Source: Acanthosepion esculentum (lineage: Eukaryota; Mollusca; Cephalopoda; Sepiida; Sepiidae). Taken from it: a stretch of DNA of 64,000 nt. A model generated the notes under the pieces. That model saw nothing but the letters and a program-made list of their open reading frames with translations. It had not been told where the DNA came from and made no database searches. Of the stretch, positions 31,210 through 43,455 are shown one piece after another (the stretch's first letter is position 1; each line of letters opens with the position of its first letter). Made by a program: the position numbers and the translations under genes. The stretch spans positions 24,337,690 to 24,401,689 of the forward strand of contig OZ038495.1 in assembly GCA_964036315.1 (NCBI GenBank), read 5' to 3'.

Positions 31210-32090
31210 TTCCACTTAAAACTGAAACACTCTCTTGTATCATGTGAATATAAGTCCGTCCATGGTTTCTCCTATCATATCTAAACCGGATCTCCGCACA
31301 ACATGTGAACTTGATAGTATCTCTGCAATAGTCAATAAGAAATGAATATGCTACTGAACTGGCTCATGTTCTCTCTAAATTCTACAATAAATGTCTTGCA
31401 GCTTCTTGCTTTCATACCTGTTGGAAATCCTCTTCTGTTGCACCAGTCTTTAAGAATCCAGGTGAACCATCTGATCTTACTAAATGTCGGCACTTAGCCT
31501 TCTGCCAATTTTTGGCAAAGAACTAGAGACCCTAATCAACTGCAAATTGTTTAAGTATCACAGTTCGCGGGATTTTATTTCAGACAAGCAATATGGCTTT
31601 CGCTTCTCTAGATCAACTGCTGATATGTTAACGGTTATCGCTGAAAGAGTCTGTCAAGCTTTAGATAAGAATGGTGTAGCTCGGGCTATTACTTTGGAAA
31701 TCTCGAAGGCATTTGATATGGTTCGGCATGTTTACCTTTTTCCAAGTTGAAAGGTTGTGTTGAAACTTGACTAATACATGGAATAATAATGCAACACAAA
31801 ATGTACTTAGAATAAAATGTATTGAAACAAGAAAGTGTACACAATATTTACATATAGTCTTTTGTATATTCCTGGGAAGACCGTTCCTGGAGAATGTGTT
31901 GACTAAGTCGCAGTCGGGCAGAGTCTCTAGTTGGATCTCTTGATTCGCCTCCCTTTCTTCCCGGTACCAACCATATTTATATCGTCGGTACTCCACTATG
32001 CAAATTAGGTGGATCCTACCACAACAGGTTGGGATATTTCTGTGAGAATTTTTGATCTAATTCAGTATTAACTTAAAATGACTTAACAGA
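31210..32090 (+). pseudogene. LINE A middle fragment (reverse transcriptase), split by a solo LTR
   Basis: Text TCWKSSSVAPVFKNPGEPSD, then LLPIFGKELETLINCK, QYGFRFSRSTADMLTVIAE and LEISKAFDMVRHV covers RT motifs. At 31753 the reading is interrupted by an LTR. Beyond it, WDISVRIFDLIQY continues the same RT region (GITGRLFDLIQSF in the 2.9-5.4 kb copy). Confidence 0.85.
31758..32026 (-). mobile_element. Solo LTR, copy 2, inserted in LINE A
   Basis: The 269 bases are homologous to the other two solo LTRs, with 5-bp duplication GGTTG at 31753-31757 and 32027-32031. Removing the LTR and one GGTTG rejoins the LINE reading. Confidence 0.88.
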
Positions 32091-32510
32091 AGAATCAATA
32101 TGTTTATCGGGTATTTTGTGAGACCTTTAGAAAATGACTTTGTCGGAACACGTAAATCCCTATGTTTATCATTGATACATAAGTAGGTAAGAATAATTAT
32201 TGGATCCGTGAGATGTAAGGTAACCAGTTGCAGAAGTCAAGATTTCAAAGAGAATTGGAAATGTTCGACACACTGTGAATATATAAATTGTTAAGAGGTC
32301 TCTCCTTTTCACACAAATGGACTCACCCAAGGTATACATATAGTACTACCAGTGAATACACGGAGAGTGAAGGAGTCGAGACGGAACGACAGAAGAGTAG
32401 TAGTGTTCAGTAGTAGTAGAGTAAGTCACACACAGAGACGGCGGCAAGCGTCACAGTCAGCGAGCACGTAGACTCAGTAAGGAGTCATTCGCGATTCTTC
32501 AATACCAAGA

Positions 32511-32571
<61 letters not shown>

Positions 32572-33148
32572 TGCTACTAACCCGCATTCCTGAATCTACT
32601 AACCCGTATTACCAGTTTGTATTATTACGTTAATACATTTATTTTCCTTATCCATTCCTGGCGTTTGTTATTCATTGATATCGGATTTATCCCGGAATCC
32701 ACAACATAAATAGATACTTATGAGCTTCTTTTTTTACCGGAATCACCGTAAGTAAGCAATACCACTAAAACACAAAGTGTTACAGGGTGTGGAAGAATTA
32801 GGAAAAGAAACATTAATAATGAACAGAAAGAAAATATAGTAATCAGCTGGACAGTAGATAGCGATTGACATAGCATTTAAATTTTTATTGATTAAAGTTT
32901 ATCAATATACCGATGACATTATAATAATATATTGTACGAAAGGGATGCTGAAAAGTTTTCAGCTTGATAATATTCCCCAAATCAATACCGTAATGAAAAA
33001 AAAAACATTAAAATACTGAATTTGGGAGTAGGTGAGTCTTAGATTCGAGTCGTATTTAAAAAAAAAAAAACGAAAATTAGGTCACTAAAACCAAGACTAA
33101 TCGATGGGTTTACGTGAGAAGGTGAGTTATTAATAAATATCTTCTTAC
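32091..33148. other. Spacer with (TA)n; possible LTR-like segment
   Basis: (TA)n lies at 32513-32568. From about 32277 (atatataaat, TATA-like) to 32705 (ending cacaaca) the composition looks LTR-like, but no partner or duplication was found, so it is not called. The final exon of the SLC22 gene could lie here or further left but was not recognised. Confidence 0.35.
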
Positions 33149-33311
33149 CTGTTATTTGTATGTTTGCTTTTCATCACCTCATCAAAAGTATCCTTCATCG
33201 GTTTGTTAGTTGTTTCAGGTAGAAAGATAATTAAAATCCCAGAAACTACACATGTAATTCCCATCACCATCAAAGGGAGACTTTTACCCACTCGGCCAGG
33301 AACCAAATTTG
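33149..33311 (-). CDS. SLC22-type transporter, TM12 and C-terminal region exon
   Basis: Acceptor ttgttag, then 163 bases to donor AACAG|gtaag. The phase-0 reading begins [18 protein letters not shown], runs through TM12 and gives [17 protein letters not shown], the family's hallmark LPET-x-x-K-P-x-x-x-T-x-x-E-V. It ends with two bases of a codon, so one more short exon should follow. Confidence 0.9.
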
Positions 33312-36300
33312 ACTAACAAAAAAAAAAAAGAAAAGAAAAAAAAAAAACACCTAAATTAAAATCGAGCTCTGCAGATTGTTATTTAATTGTTGTAGTTATC
33401 ACGTGATTTTGATATTCGCTATTAATGCCAATGTAAATGTGTTTTTTGTTATTTGTCGTGCCCACTAAAATATCAAATAAAATATGCAACATATTTCACA
33501 CAACAAAACTTATTAATTTTAAACCTGAGAAGCATTTTCAGCCAACAATACCTGCATAAACATTAAAACACTCCTGCAAAATATTTATAAACCAATAACA
33601 CGCAATAAAGTGCTTACATCTTAAAACACACCAATAAAACCATAGAATACAAATCAGAAATATTGTTTTATTAGTCATTATGATTTAGGTAGACACCGCC
33701 AAAATATCGTGCGGACGTAGTAGAAGACATACGACGTGGATTTTTAGGGCCAATTAGGAAGAAATAAATAATATAATTCTGGAGCCGATTTTCTTACGAA
33801 AAAGTGTATAAACATTACGAAATTCGTCCTCCCCACAAAGGAGACGCACAGATGTCACCAAGGTCCACGTCACTCTAGCTGCTTATCTTCAAGACCCCAT
33901 TCACGTCCACACGCAAAAGTAACAGCTCTGACAAACTACAAAAATACCAACTCAGACTACGGCACCACAGTTCACAGTAAGAACTAAATTGTAACTATCT
34001 CTTGTATTTCCAGTTACTACAAAGCATGCATACATGTATTGACTCTTTCACACATAATAACATTTCGACGTTCTCACATACGTACGCACTACAGTTTATA
34101 TTTTTTATCCGAGAACTCTTTTAACAGCTAAACAAAAAAGACATTACTCATTCAATACATTTAACCAACTTCTTGCATTCTGGTCGTTATACTAAATCAA
34201 CGTTTATTTGTTGATACTACTTTGCCTTTCCTACTGGATTTTATTCTTTCAATGAAAATCTTGGGATTATTCTAAACGGCCGAATTACGAGCAGTCTCGC
34301 AACACTATTTTATGTTATTGTATCGAATCCCGACACTCCGAATTTTGACATTTAACATAAACCCGAGGAGAAGGATTCTTTTTACGTTAGAGCGAATAAT
34401 GTTAGAAGTTACTAAATGACTAAATGCAGCAATAAAAATGGGAAACAGTTGTTTAGATGCATGAGTGTTTTGTAAATGGTTCGGACTAAATTCAATGTGT
34501 ATGAGTTAATTTATTTTTTCCTATAAAATTTCATGAGATCGCCAATTCGTTCTTCGCATCTTGGGTTGTTGCTCTTGTTAATGACCCTGATTTCTGCCTT
34601 CTTACAATTGATAGTTAATCTTCTCTTCTTGTTTTCCTTTACGAAATTGTTTAAGGGTGCCTGCAGTTTTCTTTCTATGGCTTCTATTGAGACAGTGTCA
34701 AATGCATATCTTATGTTGTTAAGGTCGTAACCATCAATAATAAATCCAGTTCGGTAAACATTAATCTTCGTGCCCGCAAAAAACACACACACACACACAC
34801 AAAACAAAAAAAAACGGCATGTTAAAAGGACAGTTTTCCCCTTGACTCCGCTATTATTTTGTACGACCGTCATTCCCTCTGTAATGTTTACTTACAAAAT
34901 TATAAACATGTGTGTACCAAGTACAATGTCATATTTATTATTTACTGTTTATCAAGATTTATTATTTACCCTTTTATAAAGAAATCAATGTAAAAAGAAA
35001 TATTTTTATTAAAAAGTTAAAAACAACTACAAACTTTATCAAAATATATAAATCATTTACAATGTAATATTTATTATTTACCATTTTATAAATAACACTG
35101 AAAACAAGTTTTTTATTCATAATTTTATAAAAATATCGATGAATGATAAAAAAGCTTTTGAATGAACATGTTTTCTGGATATAACACATTTTAATCTCAG
35201 ATTATTTTATATCTCAGATTACTTCTTACTTTAATTTTCCAATATTTTTTTATAATCGTGATCTTGAAATCCAAAGACTGAAACTTCAATAATTAGAGGT
35301 TATCGCCTTCCTACACGTTTTGGAAAAAATAATTTGGAAAATCGGTTTAAATTGTTGCTAATATAAAAAAATGCCTAGAAAATCTGCCGACAGATTTATT
35401 TAATTTTTTTGTTCACGAGCATTTTGTTTATGAATAAAAAAATATTTTCATATATATTTCTTTATAATTTGGTAAAGGATAAAGATAGCATTGTATTAGT
35501 TGGTTTGCCTTTTTAGAATGTTGTAAATATAAAATTATTCTTGTAAATAAACAATCCAATAAATAAATAGCCTCTTAATATTTTTGGTGTAAATTCTTTA
35601 AGAAAAAAAAATGTATAAATTCGCTTTCAGATGTTTGGGTTTTATAACAATTCTAATCACTGCTTTTTTTAAAACAACAAACATTGCCGAGGGGGTGAAG
35701 ACGGTTAAAATAATAGCGATGTCAAAGGAAAAAGCAGGCACGAAAGTTAAAGTCTGTCTCTAACTCACTTAGGATTTCTTTCTATGTGTCGTGTTCTTTC
35801 AGGACGTAGGCGATCATGGCTCTTCACCTCCCTCTATCACTTGCAGCTCTTAACAAGTTCCTTCAATCTGCCACCTCCCCCAGGCGTCCTTGTTATACCC
35901 GCCTCAGGTTTTCTGTTACTTTGACATTATCGTATCTTTCATCTTGTATTTTCGTAATCCCGTCGGCCATCTGATTTTCCTGCAGCCATTCATCTTTTGT
36001 CTGTTTGAATTTGTTTCTTATATTTATGTTCAATGATCTCTATTCTGTTTTACTTGACATTGTTCGATGACACTTTTTTATCATCTGGAAAATTTAATTT
36101 GAATGAATGCAATAATACTTGTTATAACAGCCATAAATCATCCCCAACTCCTGTAAACAATTAGAATGGATATTACAGATCTAATGTTAAGATTATATTT
36201 AAGAACAAAACTCAAAGAAAAATCACTATTCCATTGGAAACTAACTTTTATCTAATGCATGATTTAATAATTATAAATGAACACTTCCAAAATTTTACCT

Positions 36301-39300
36301 AATACGTTAACTTTATGTTGTGGTAGGATCCACCTAATCTGCATAGGTGACTACCAACTATATAAATAATGGTTGGTACCGGAAGACGAGGAGGAGGAAT
36401 CACGAGATCCAACTAGAGACTCTGATTGACTGCGACTAGTCAACACATTCTCCATGAACGTCTTCCCAGAAATATACAGAAATACTATATGTACTTATTG
36501 TGTACACTTTCTTGTTATAATACATTCTTGTTCTAAGTACATTTTGTGTTGCATTATTATTCCATGCAATAGGCGAGATTCAACAATGAGTCAAGACTCA
36601 ACACTTTATTTCAACAGAATTATTTTAAAACAATTTATTTACTTCATTTACTACTTTCTCTAAGATCTCTTTCACTCTTCTGTCTGAGTCCCATCAATAG
36701 AGTGCCATTTGTGTATCTTATAAGAGCATGTGCGTCCATAAAAAAAATCCTAGTCATATTCTTATAATTACCTTGCTGTGTCGGTTGAAAAAATCTGGTG
36801 AGAAAACGCTTACTTTCCTCTTTGTTTTTGTGTATTCAGAGAACTCATCCCCTATTCACATGTAGGCTGTTTGTTTACAGTAAAGGTTTACTCGAATATC
36901 TTGCTCGTAAAAATCAATCTTTTAATTACGTCAAATAACCGTTTGTGTCGGATTCAATCAAATGCCTTTGTGTAATCTATGTAACCTGACTACATCGTTC
37001 TTCCTTTGTATTGCTCACTCTGATAGAATTATGATAATAAAAATAGCATTTCTTGTTCCAGTGTCTTGAACAATGTCACATTAAAACTAATTCTGCAACG
37101 AGCTCTCTTCATTAGAATACGAAAGTATAGTTATGTGGCTCGTAATATATCAAAAAATAAATCATACATACGATGTTCATGATGTAGGGCGAGAGAATGC
37201 CTCCAAACCTCGCAAAGGCGCCAAAAAATCCCACTGATGAATTTCGAATACATGTAGGGTAAAGTTCGCAGGTGTAAAGATAAATAACTGAAATAACTCC
37301 TGACATACACATTCTACTGAATGTTGTTAACACTGTTATCGCCCAGAACTGGTCTGAAATGTAGAAGGTTAAAATCCTAATGTAATATTAAATAGTTCAT
37401 TATCCACTGAAATTGGAAGGAATGCAAACAACGTATATTCGACAAAAGTATTAATCTTTATGTCTTCTTTCATGTGCAGTACCTCTTCAGGATTTGGGCG
37501 GTCATGACTCTCTACAACTTCCTATTCGTTGTATTTCTAAACAATGTTTATATCTCACACTCCTTGTTCTTCAATTAATTTACACAAGCTCGTTAGGTAG
37601 GTAACTCGCTGTTTCTTTCTGCTCATCTTACATTTAATATGTCCCGTGAATGTCAAATTCTCCAGTTCTTCTTTCCTGGTTATGTTCCAAGAAATTTCAA
37701 GTACAATTTTCCTTTTTGTTCCCATGTTCCTTAAAACTTCCTCGTTACTCAAATATTCCGTCCATAATATTCCCAGAATCCTTCTGTAGGACATTTCTTT
37801 TGCCACAAGTCTCCTTTTCATCTGTGAGAATTTTGGTACAGTTCTTTTTTGTGATAATGGCGCTACAGAATCACAAGCAAAGAACTGTGCCAAATAACAG
37901 ATTTTCAACAACATCGAAAATGGATATTCGATGCACATCGAAGACAAAATAATGATATTTTTTTTAAAGCTTTTCACCCCAAGCAAGGCTGGAAGCCACT
38001 AGCACGCAAGGGGTTACAGAAGGTTTGAAGGAAGAGCAGATAGGAGTGGTAAAGGAGGGGATGTGGAGAAAGATAGTGGATCGATCAAGGCAAGGGGGTT
38101 ACAGAAGATTTGGAGCGAGAGCAGATAGGAATGAAAGGTGAAAGGGTGTGGAGAAGGGAAGTGGATAAATCAAAGCAACTGGAGATGTCGATTGACGTTA
38201 CACTTAAATAGTTGGAGATTATATTTGTCAGGGAAACAGGAATAAGGAAGGGAGTTCCACATGCGAGATGTGCGAGACATGAAGCTATTGGAGTAGAAGA
38301 GACGTCGACATCTAACAGTTTCAACGGTGAAGGGGTGGGAACGGGATGCCAGCCTCGTAGGACGCTTAAAATTCATGAGGCCTGGGAACCAGCGAAAGCA
38401 GCTCATCGGAGCAATTACCGTGAAAGTATTTGTAAAAAAGACAGAGCGAGGCAACGGCGTAATCAAGAGGTTGATGTTCCACACTACTTCAAACAAAGGT
38501 AAAAGCAATCTTAATCAGCACTGAAGAGACTGTTAAGAGCTACTAGACTTGATAAACCTGTTTTCCTAAAAAATTGTTCTGAGAGAAATATTTTATAAAT
38601 TTCAACCAACAACAGCACAGGCTGCTCGGCGGTCAATGTATTGTTGTTAATTTTACTACATAATTTCTACCTAAATGTATTGTTGGTATTTTTACTATGA
38701 AAATGTATTGTAATTTTATTATAAAAATGCAGTATTTGATTTTTGTTTGGGGGTTCACTATTTGCCTACAGCTGGAATTCTAACAGGTGCTAACACCACG
38801 GGTCATGGTTGACTTGGAAACAACTGCAGTTAAGAGGTGATTCCACGCTCCTCGAAACCTCCAATCTCCCGATCAGAGGCCTTGCTGCCGGATGTAGTTT
38901 ATTGTCATACCCAGGACGGTTTTTATCGCTTGAAATACAAAAAAAAACAACAAAAAAAAAACAACACAAGTCCTTTTTTAGTTGTGAAGTTACCTTCTCT
39001 AATATGATGCTTCGGATTCTGAATTTCGTTATCCGCATCTTGCTCTAAGTTCATACTTATATCTAGCATTTGTGGAATGGTTTTCAGTTACCTCCGCCAC
39101 AGTTTAGAATTCAGAATGTTCCTTCTCTTAGAATATCTGCTACCCATGTTTATAGAAGTCAGTCTATCCTGATATTTACATCATAACTGGCGGAAGAAAA
39201 GACAGGTTCATGCCGTTTCCAATGATATAATTATAAAAGTGAATGCCACTGACCAGCTCGGAATTTAAACACGGTCCATCATTTCCACTTTCAACCCAGA

Positions 39301-40714
39301 TGTCTCTTACATTAGTTGTACACTCCTAAAATCGATTTCGAAAGTCAGAAAAATTGTATGAAACAGAATTTGGGATAGCATTGTAGAAATTAAGACATTA
39401 TATCATAGCAAGAGTTCTGGGTATTTTACCGTGAAATTTATTACTTACCTAACACCTAATTTTCACTGTATCCTTTGAACGAGTCCCTTGCCGGGGCACA
39501 CACAATGTCGCAAAAAATTTACTGCTCACAAAAGGTAGTAGTATATATCCATACTACATTCATTTTGCGCGTTCCTTCAAATTCCAGGGATTTTATTTTT
39601 ATAGCAAACTATGTTTTTTTTTTGTAAAATTTGTTCCATTGTTTATATTAAATGAGAGGAAATAAAATGTTTTTCCTAATAATATCCCCTCTCAGAAATT
39701 CAAACATTTTTCAGTATCGAAAGAGTTTATCCTGATAATACCAAATAACCTTGCTGGTTGAAAACATAAAAACGATAAGCTCCTTACCTTTTGATGCATA
39801 TAGATATGGGAAGAGGGTAAGCATACCAGTTATACCACTGGTAACCATGAAGGAAAATGTCAATTTCTTTCTTCCAAAACGATCCACAACGGCGACAGCA
39901 AAAAGAATCACAGAGATTTCGACGAGACAACTCAGAAGTAAATTCAAGTAAACATTACCGGCCAGGACACCGATGTTCAGAGTCAATCCGTAGTAAACGT
40001 ATATCATTGTCCCCCTGGAGAAATCAGAAACAATAAACGCCAAGAAGTCAAATAAATTTCATAATAGGGATAAGTAATAAAACGTAAGTAATAAAATATG
40101 GCGGAGAGAAAGTTTAGGTCTGAGCTGCCTACTAACAATGGCCAGAATTTTGTTTGACAGTTCATGCTTCTAGGCAGAAATATGTACCACATAGGGAAGC
40201 CCGTACCCTTTATGGTTTGGAGTACTTTTACTCTGACTTGTTTGTGATTTAATCACAATGTCTTTTGCTGACATAGCAGGAGGTTTTCTTTTCATGCCAA
40301 ATGCAAAGTATGTTATTGTTCCATACTCAATGGCCCTGAACTCAGATAGATTAACCCGCAACGTTTGGCATATTTTGGCCCTCTAAACGAGTTTCATAAA
40401 AATAAAATCGTTTCAAGAGATATTTCCAACAGTTAGAAGCGATACCATTCTTCGTTTCATTTTTATACATTTCCATGGATGGATTCTTTCACTGTGAACG
40501 ACGGATGAGTGTTCAGCAAATTGTGAGTTTTTACGTAACAACCTGCTCAAGTGAATTGTTTTTTTTTTTAAGTGGGCAGTTGCCTGTTCCCTGCAATGCA
40601 CGGTCTCTCCATCACGGCAATATGCCCTGTACAGGTGATCTGGGTGCTTATGTTACATAATGATGCAATCAAAGGCTTTGTTTTTAAAGTGTTTGCCGTC
40701 TCCTAATATATATA

Positions 40715-40768
<54 letters not shown>

Positions 40769-43376
40769 AATATACATTTTGTTCCTTATCGGTAGTACAA
40801 TTCCCAGTTTCATGCACGATACAATCGTCAGGCCATGTCTATTATGATTTTATCGTGCATTGCTACCGGTGAGTGTATATATATGCGGCCTGTGGATATA
40901 ATTTATTTGTGGATGATTAAAATGTTTCCATTTTGAATGTACTAATGTGGGATGCAGTGGGAATAAGATATGATAACTCTTACCAGGCGAACATCAAAAT
41001 TAAGGTCCTTTTCAGAAGATTTCGAACAGTGAAAATTTTCCATATTTTGACGTTTCTGTCATTGCTGTTAGATATTTCAATTTCATGTTCCGGTTCATAA
41101 CGAAAGTTACTCTTGTTTATTTCCGCCATTTTATTTAAGATTTCTCCAGCTTGTTTCTCTCTCTTTACACTCATTAACCAACGGGGTGACTCTGGGACAA
41201 GCCTAAACCCGCAAAAATGAATAAAATGGTAGAGTTAACAAATATTTACATTATAGACATTTATATTGTAGAGAATATAAATAAAGGTCTATCATTATTT
41301 AAATAAATTTAAAATATAATTTCAAAAACATAAATGGATTTAATATTAAAGTGATAGACAAAGGCACCCTTCATTCACAATGCCTCATACTCCAGAAACA
41401 GTAAAATTATTAGATTTTGGAAGAAAGCCTTTGTGCATCTATACGAGAAGATGAAATTAACATCAAATACTACCTAAATAACCAATTACAATTTCAATGA
41501 CAAACTGAATGATCTTACAAATTGCTGTATCGCCTTCAGATTCACCTTGGTTACCATCAATGTGAATTCATGTAACGGGATAGGAAAGTGAAATTAATTA
41601 TGGATGCAAAATGACAGATATGTTCATATCTGTTCATATGTCGTATCAAGATATCTTTTTTATATATGTTATTGCAGAGCAAGCAGAAAAAACTATTTCT
41701 TAAACTTTGACTGGTTTAAGCAGAAAAAAGGCAATTGGCAACTGGTGATTTTCTAAGCCCGGCTTAGATGTGGCACAAGGCCGAAAGTATGGGGCACCCA
41801 GTGAGGAACGAACTCACTACACAGTCGTAATTGTTCTAGCGAGACAACCTTGCTAACCATTACACCACCTGGAGGTGCCCCAAAGCAATTGTCAACTGAA
41901 CTTGTAGACAAACGCTTGGTTGTTTGAGTTGTTATTGGCTCAGTTCTCACAAATTAGATAATTATGTGTCTGAAGATACCCTGGTCAAGAATTTTATTTG
42001 AACCACATACAACCTATAATCAAATATGGCGAAATTTCAGTTATGACATGAATAGCAATTCGGTGGATTACTTGTTCAAATCTTGTGAAATACGTGGAGA
42101 ATATCATTTTATTATAGAGAGGAGAAATCTCGAAATATTCACTGACCTTTATTTGGATCAAAATAACAAACTTTGCATGGAAAGTAGACGTCTATGCAAT
42201 ACAGACAAAAAGACACAAGAATGATAATTTATTAAGTATTGATCCTCTTTTATAATCAAGTCAATCTAATGATGTTAATCTGGTTTATGCTTATGACATT
42301 GGCGAATATTATCAAAGTTTAGGCTTTCACACAATTCCATGTGGTCCACCAAGTAATTTAGTATAAGTGTTATGATTATTATTATTATCATTATTGTTGT
42401 TGTTGTACTCATCGATATCTCAAACCGATAGTAATTGGTAGAGGCTTTACTAGAAGTCAAGTAATAGCAAGTCTCTTCTAACTGTCCGTATCCTCTTCAT
42501 GCAATTACGGATTTCCACCATTTTTATGATCCTAGTTGTGACTCTCTCAAGTGCGCCATTAATGGTTAGCACAACTGTTACATTCATATTCTAGAATTTT
42601 CTTTAGATTTTTTCCCAGGGTTCTCATATATATGTGTGTGTATGGGGGGTATATTATTAAATTCAGTTGTCGCGTTTCCATCATGTATCATTGGCTTCAT
42701 TGCGGAAGAAAGTACTAAAATATTTTGCTTTCACTGGACTGATTCATTGATTTGCCTCATTCTCTCTCTCTCTCTTTCTCTCTCTCTATGTGCGTGTGCA
42801 TGTTCGTGTGTGTGTGTTTATAATAGAATATGTGGGTATCATAAATCAAATTGATTACCTTAACTTATCACCTTACGTCCAGACATAGAGAGTGTTTGCT
42901 TGTCTGTTTGTTTTACCTATATCTGTATTAGATCCGTTTGGTATTGTAAGATTCTAAATAAGTTTTTTTTATATATGTATACATTGCCACACACATACAC
43001 TTGCACACATGTGTACATGCATACAAGTCCACCCAGGTACACACAGACACACACACACAAGCACACATGTATATATATTACAGCCCTTTTTCCATACTTA
43101 TACATACATGAACACTTATACATGTCCATCGATATATATCGGTGCATACACTCACACACACGTATATACAGATCATAGAATCTTTTTATATACATTTTAT
43201 GCTTTATGTAGACACATTCATACATACAACTACTTCTTATATATATATATATATATATTCTATGATCTGTATATACGGGTGTGTGAGTGTATGCACCGAT
43301 ATATATCGATGGACATGTATAAGTGTTCATGTATGTATAAGTATGGAAAAAGGGCTGTAATATATATACATGTGTG

Positions 43377-43455
<79 letters not shown>

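Noticed and set aside
32230..32705. An LTR with a TATA box ending in CACAACA
   Set aside because: No second copy, target duplication or internal region was found in the window.
41791..41881. A functional tRNA gene
   Set aside because: The length and anticodon arm are wrong and a SINE tail follows directly.
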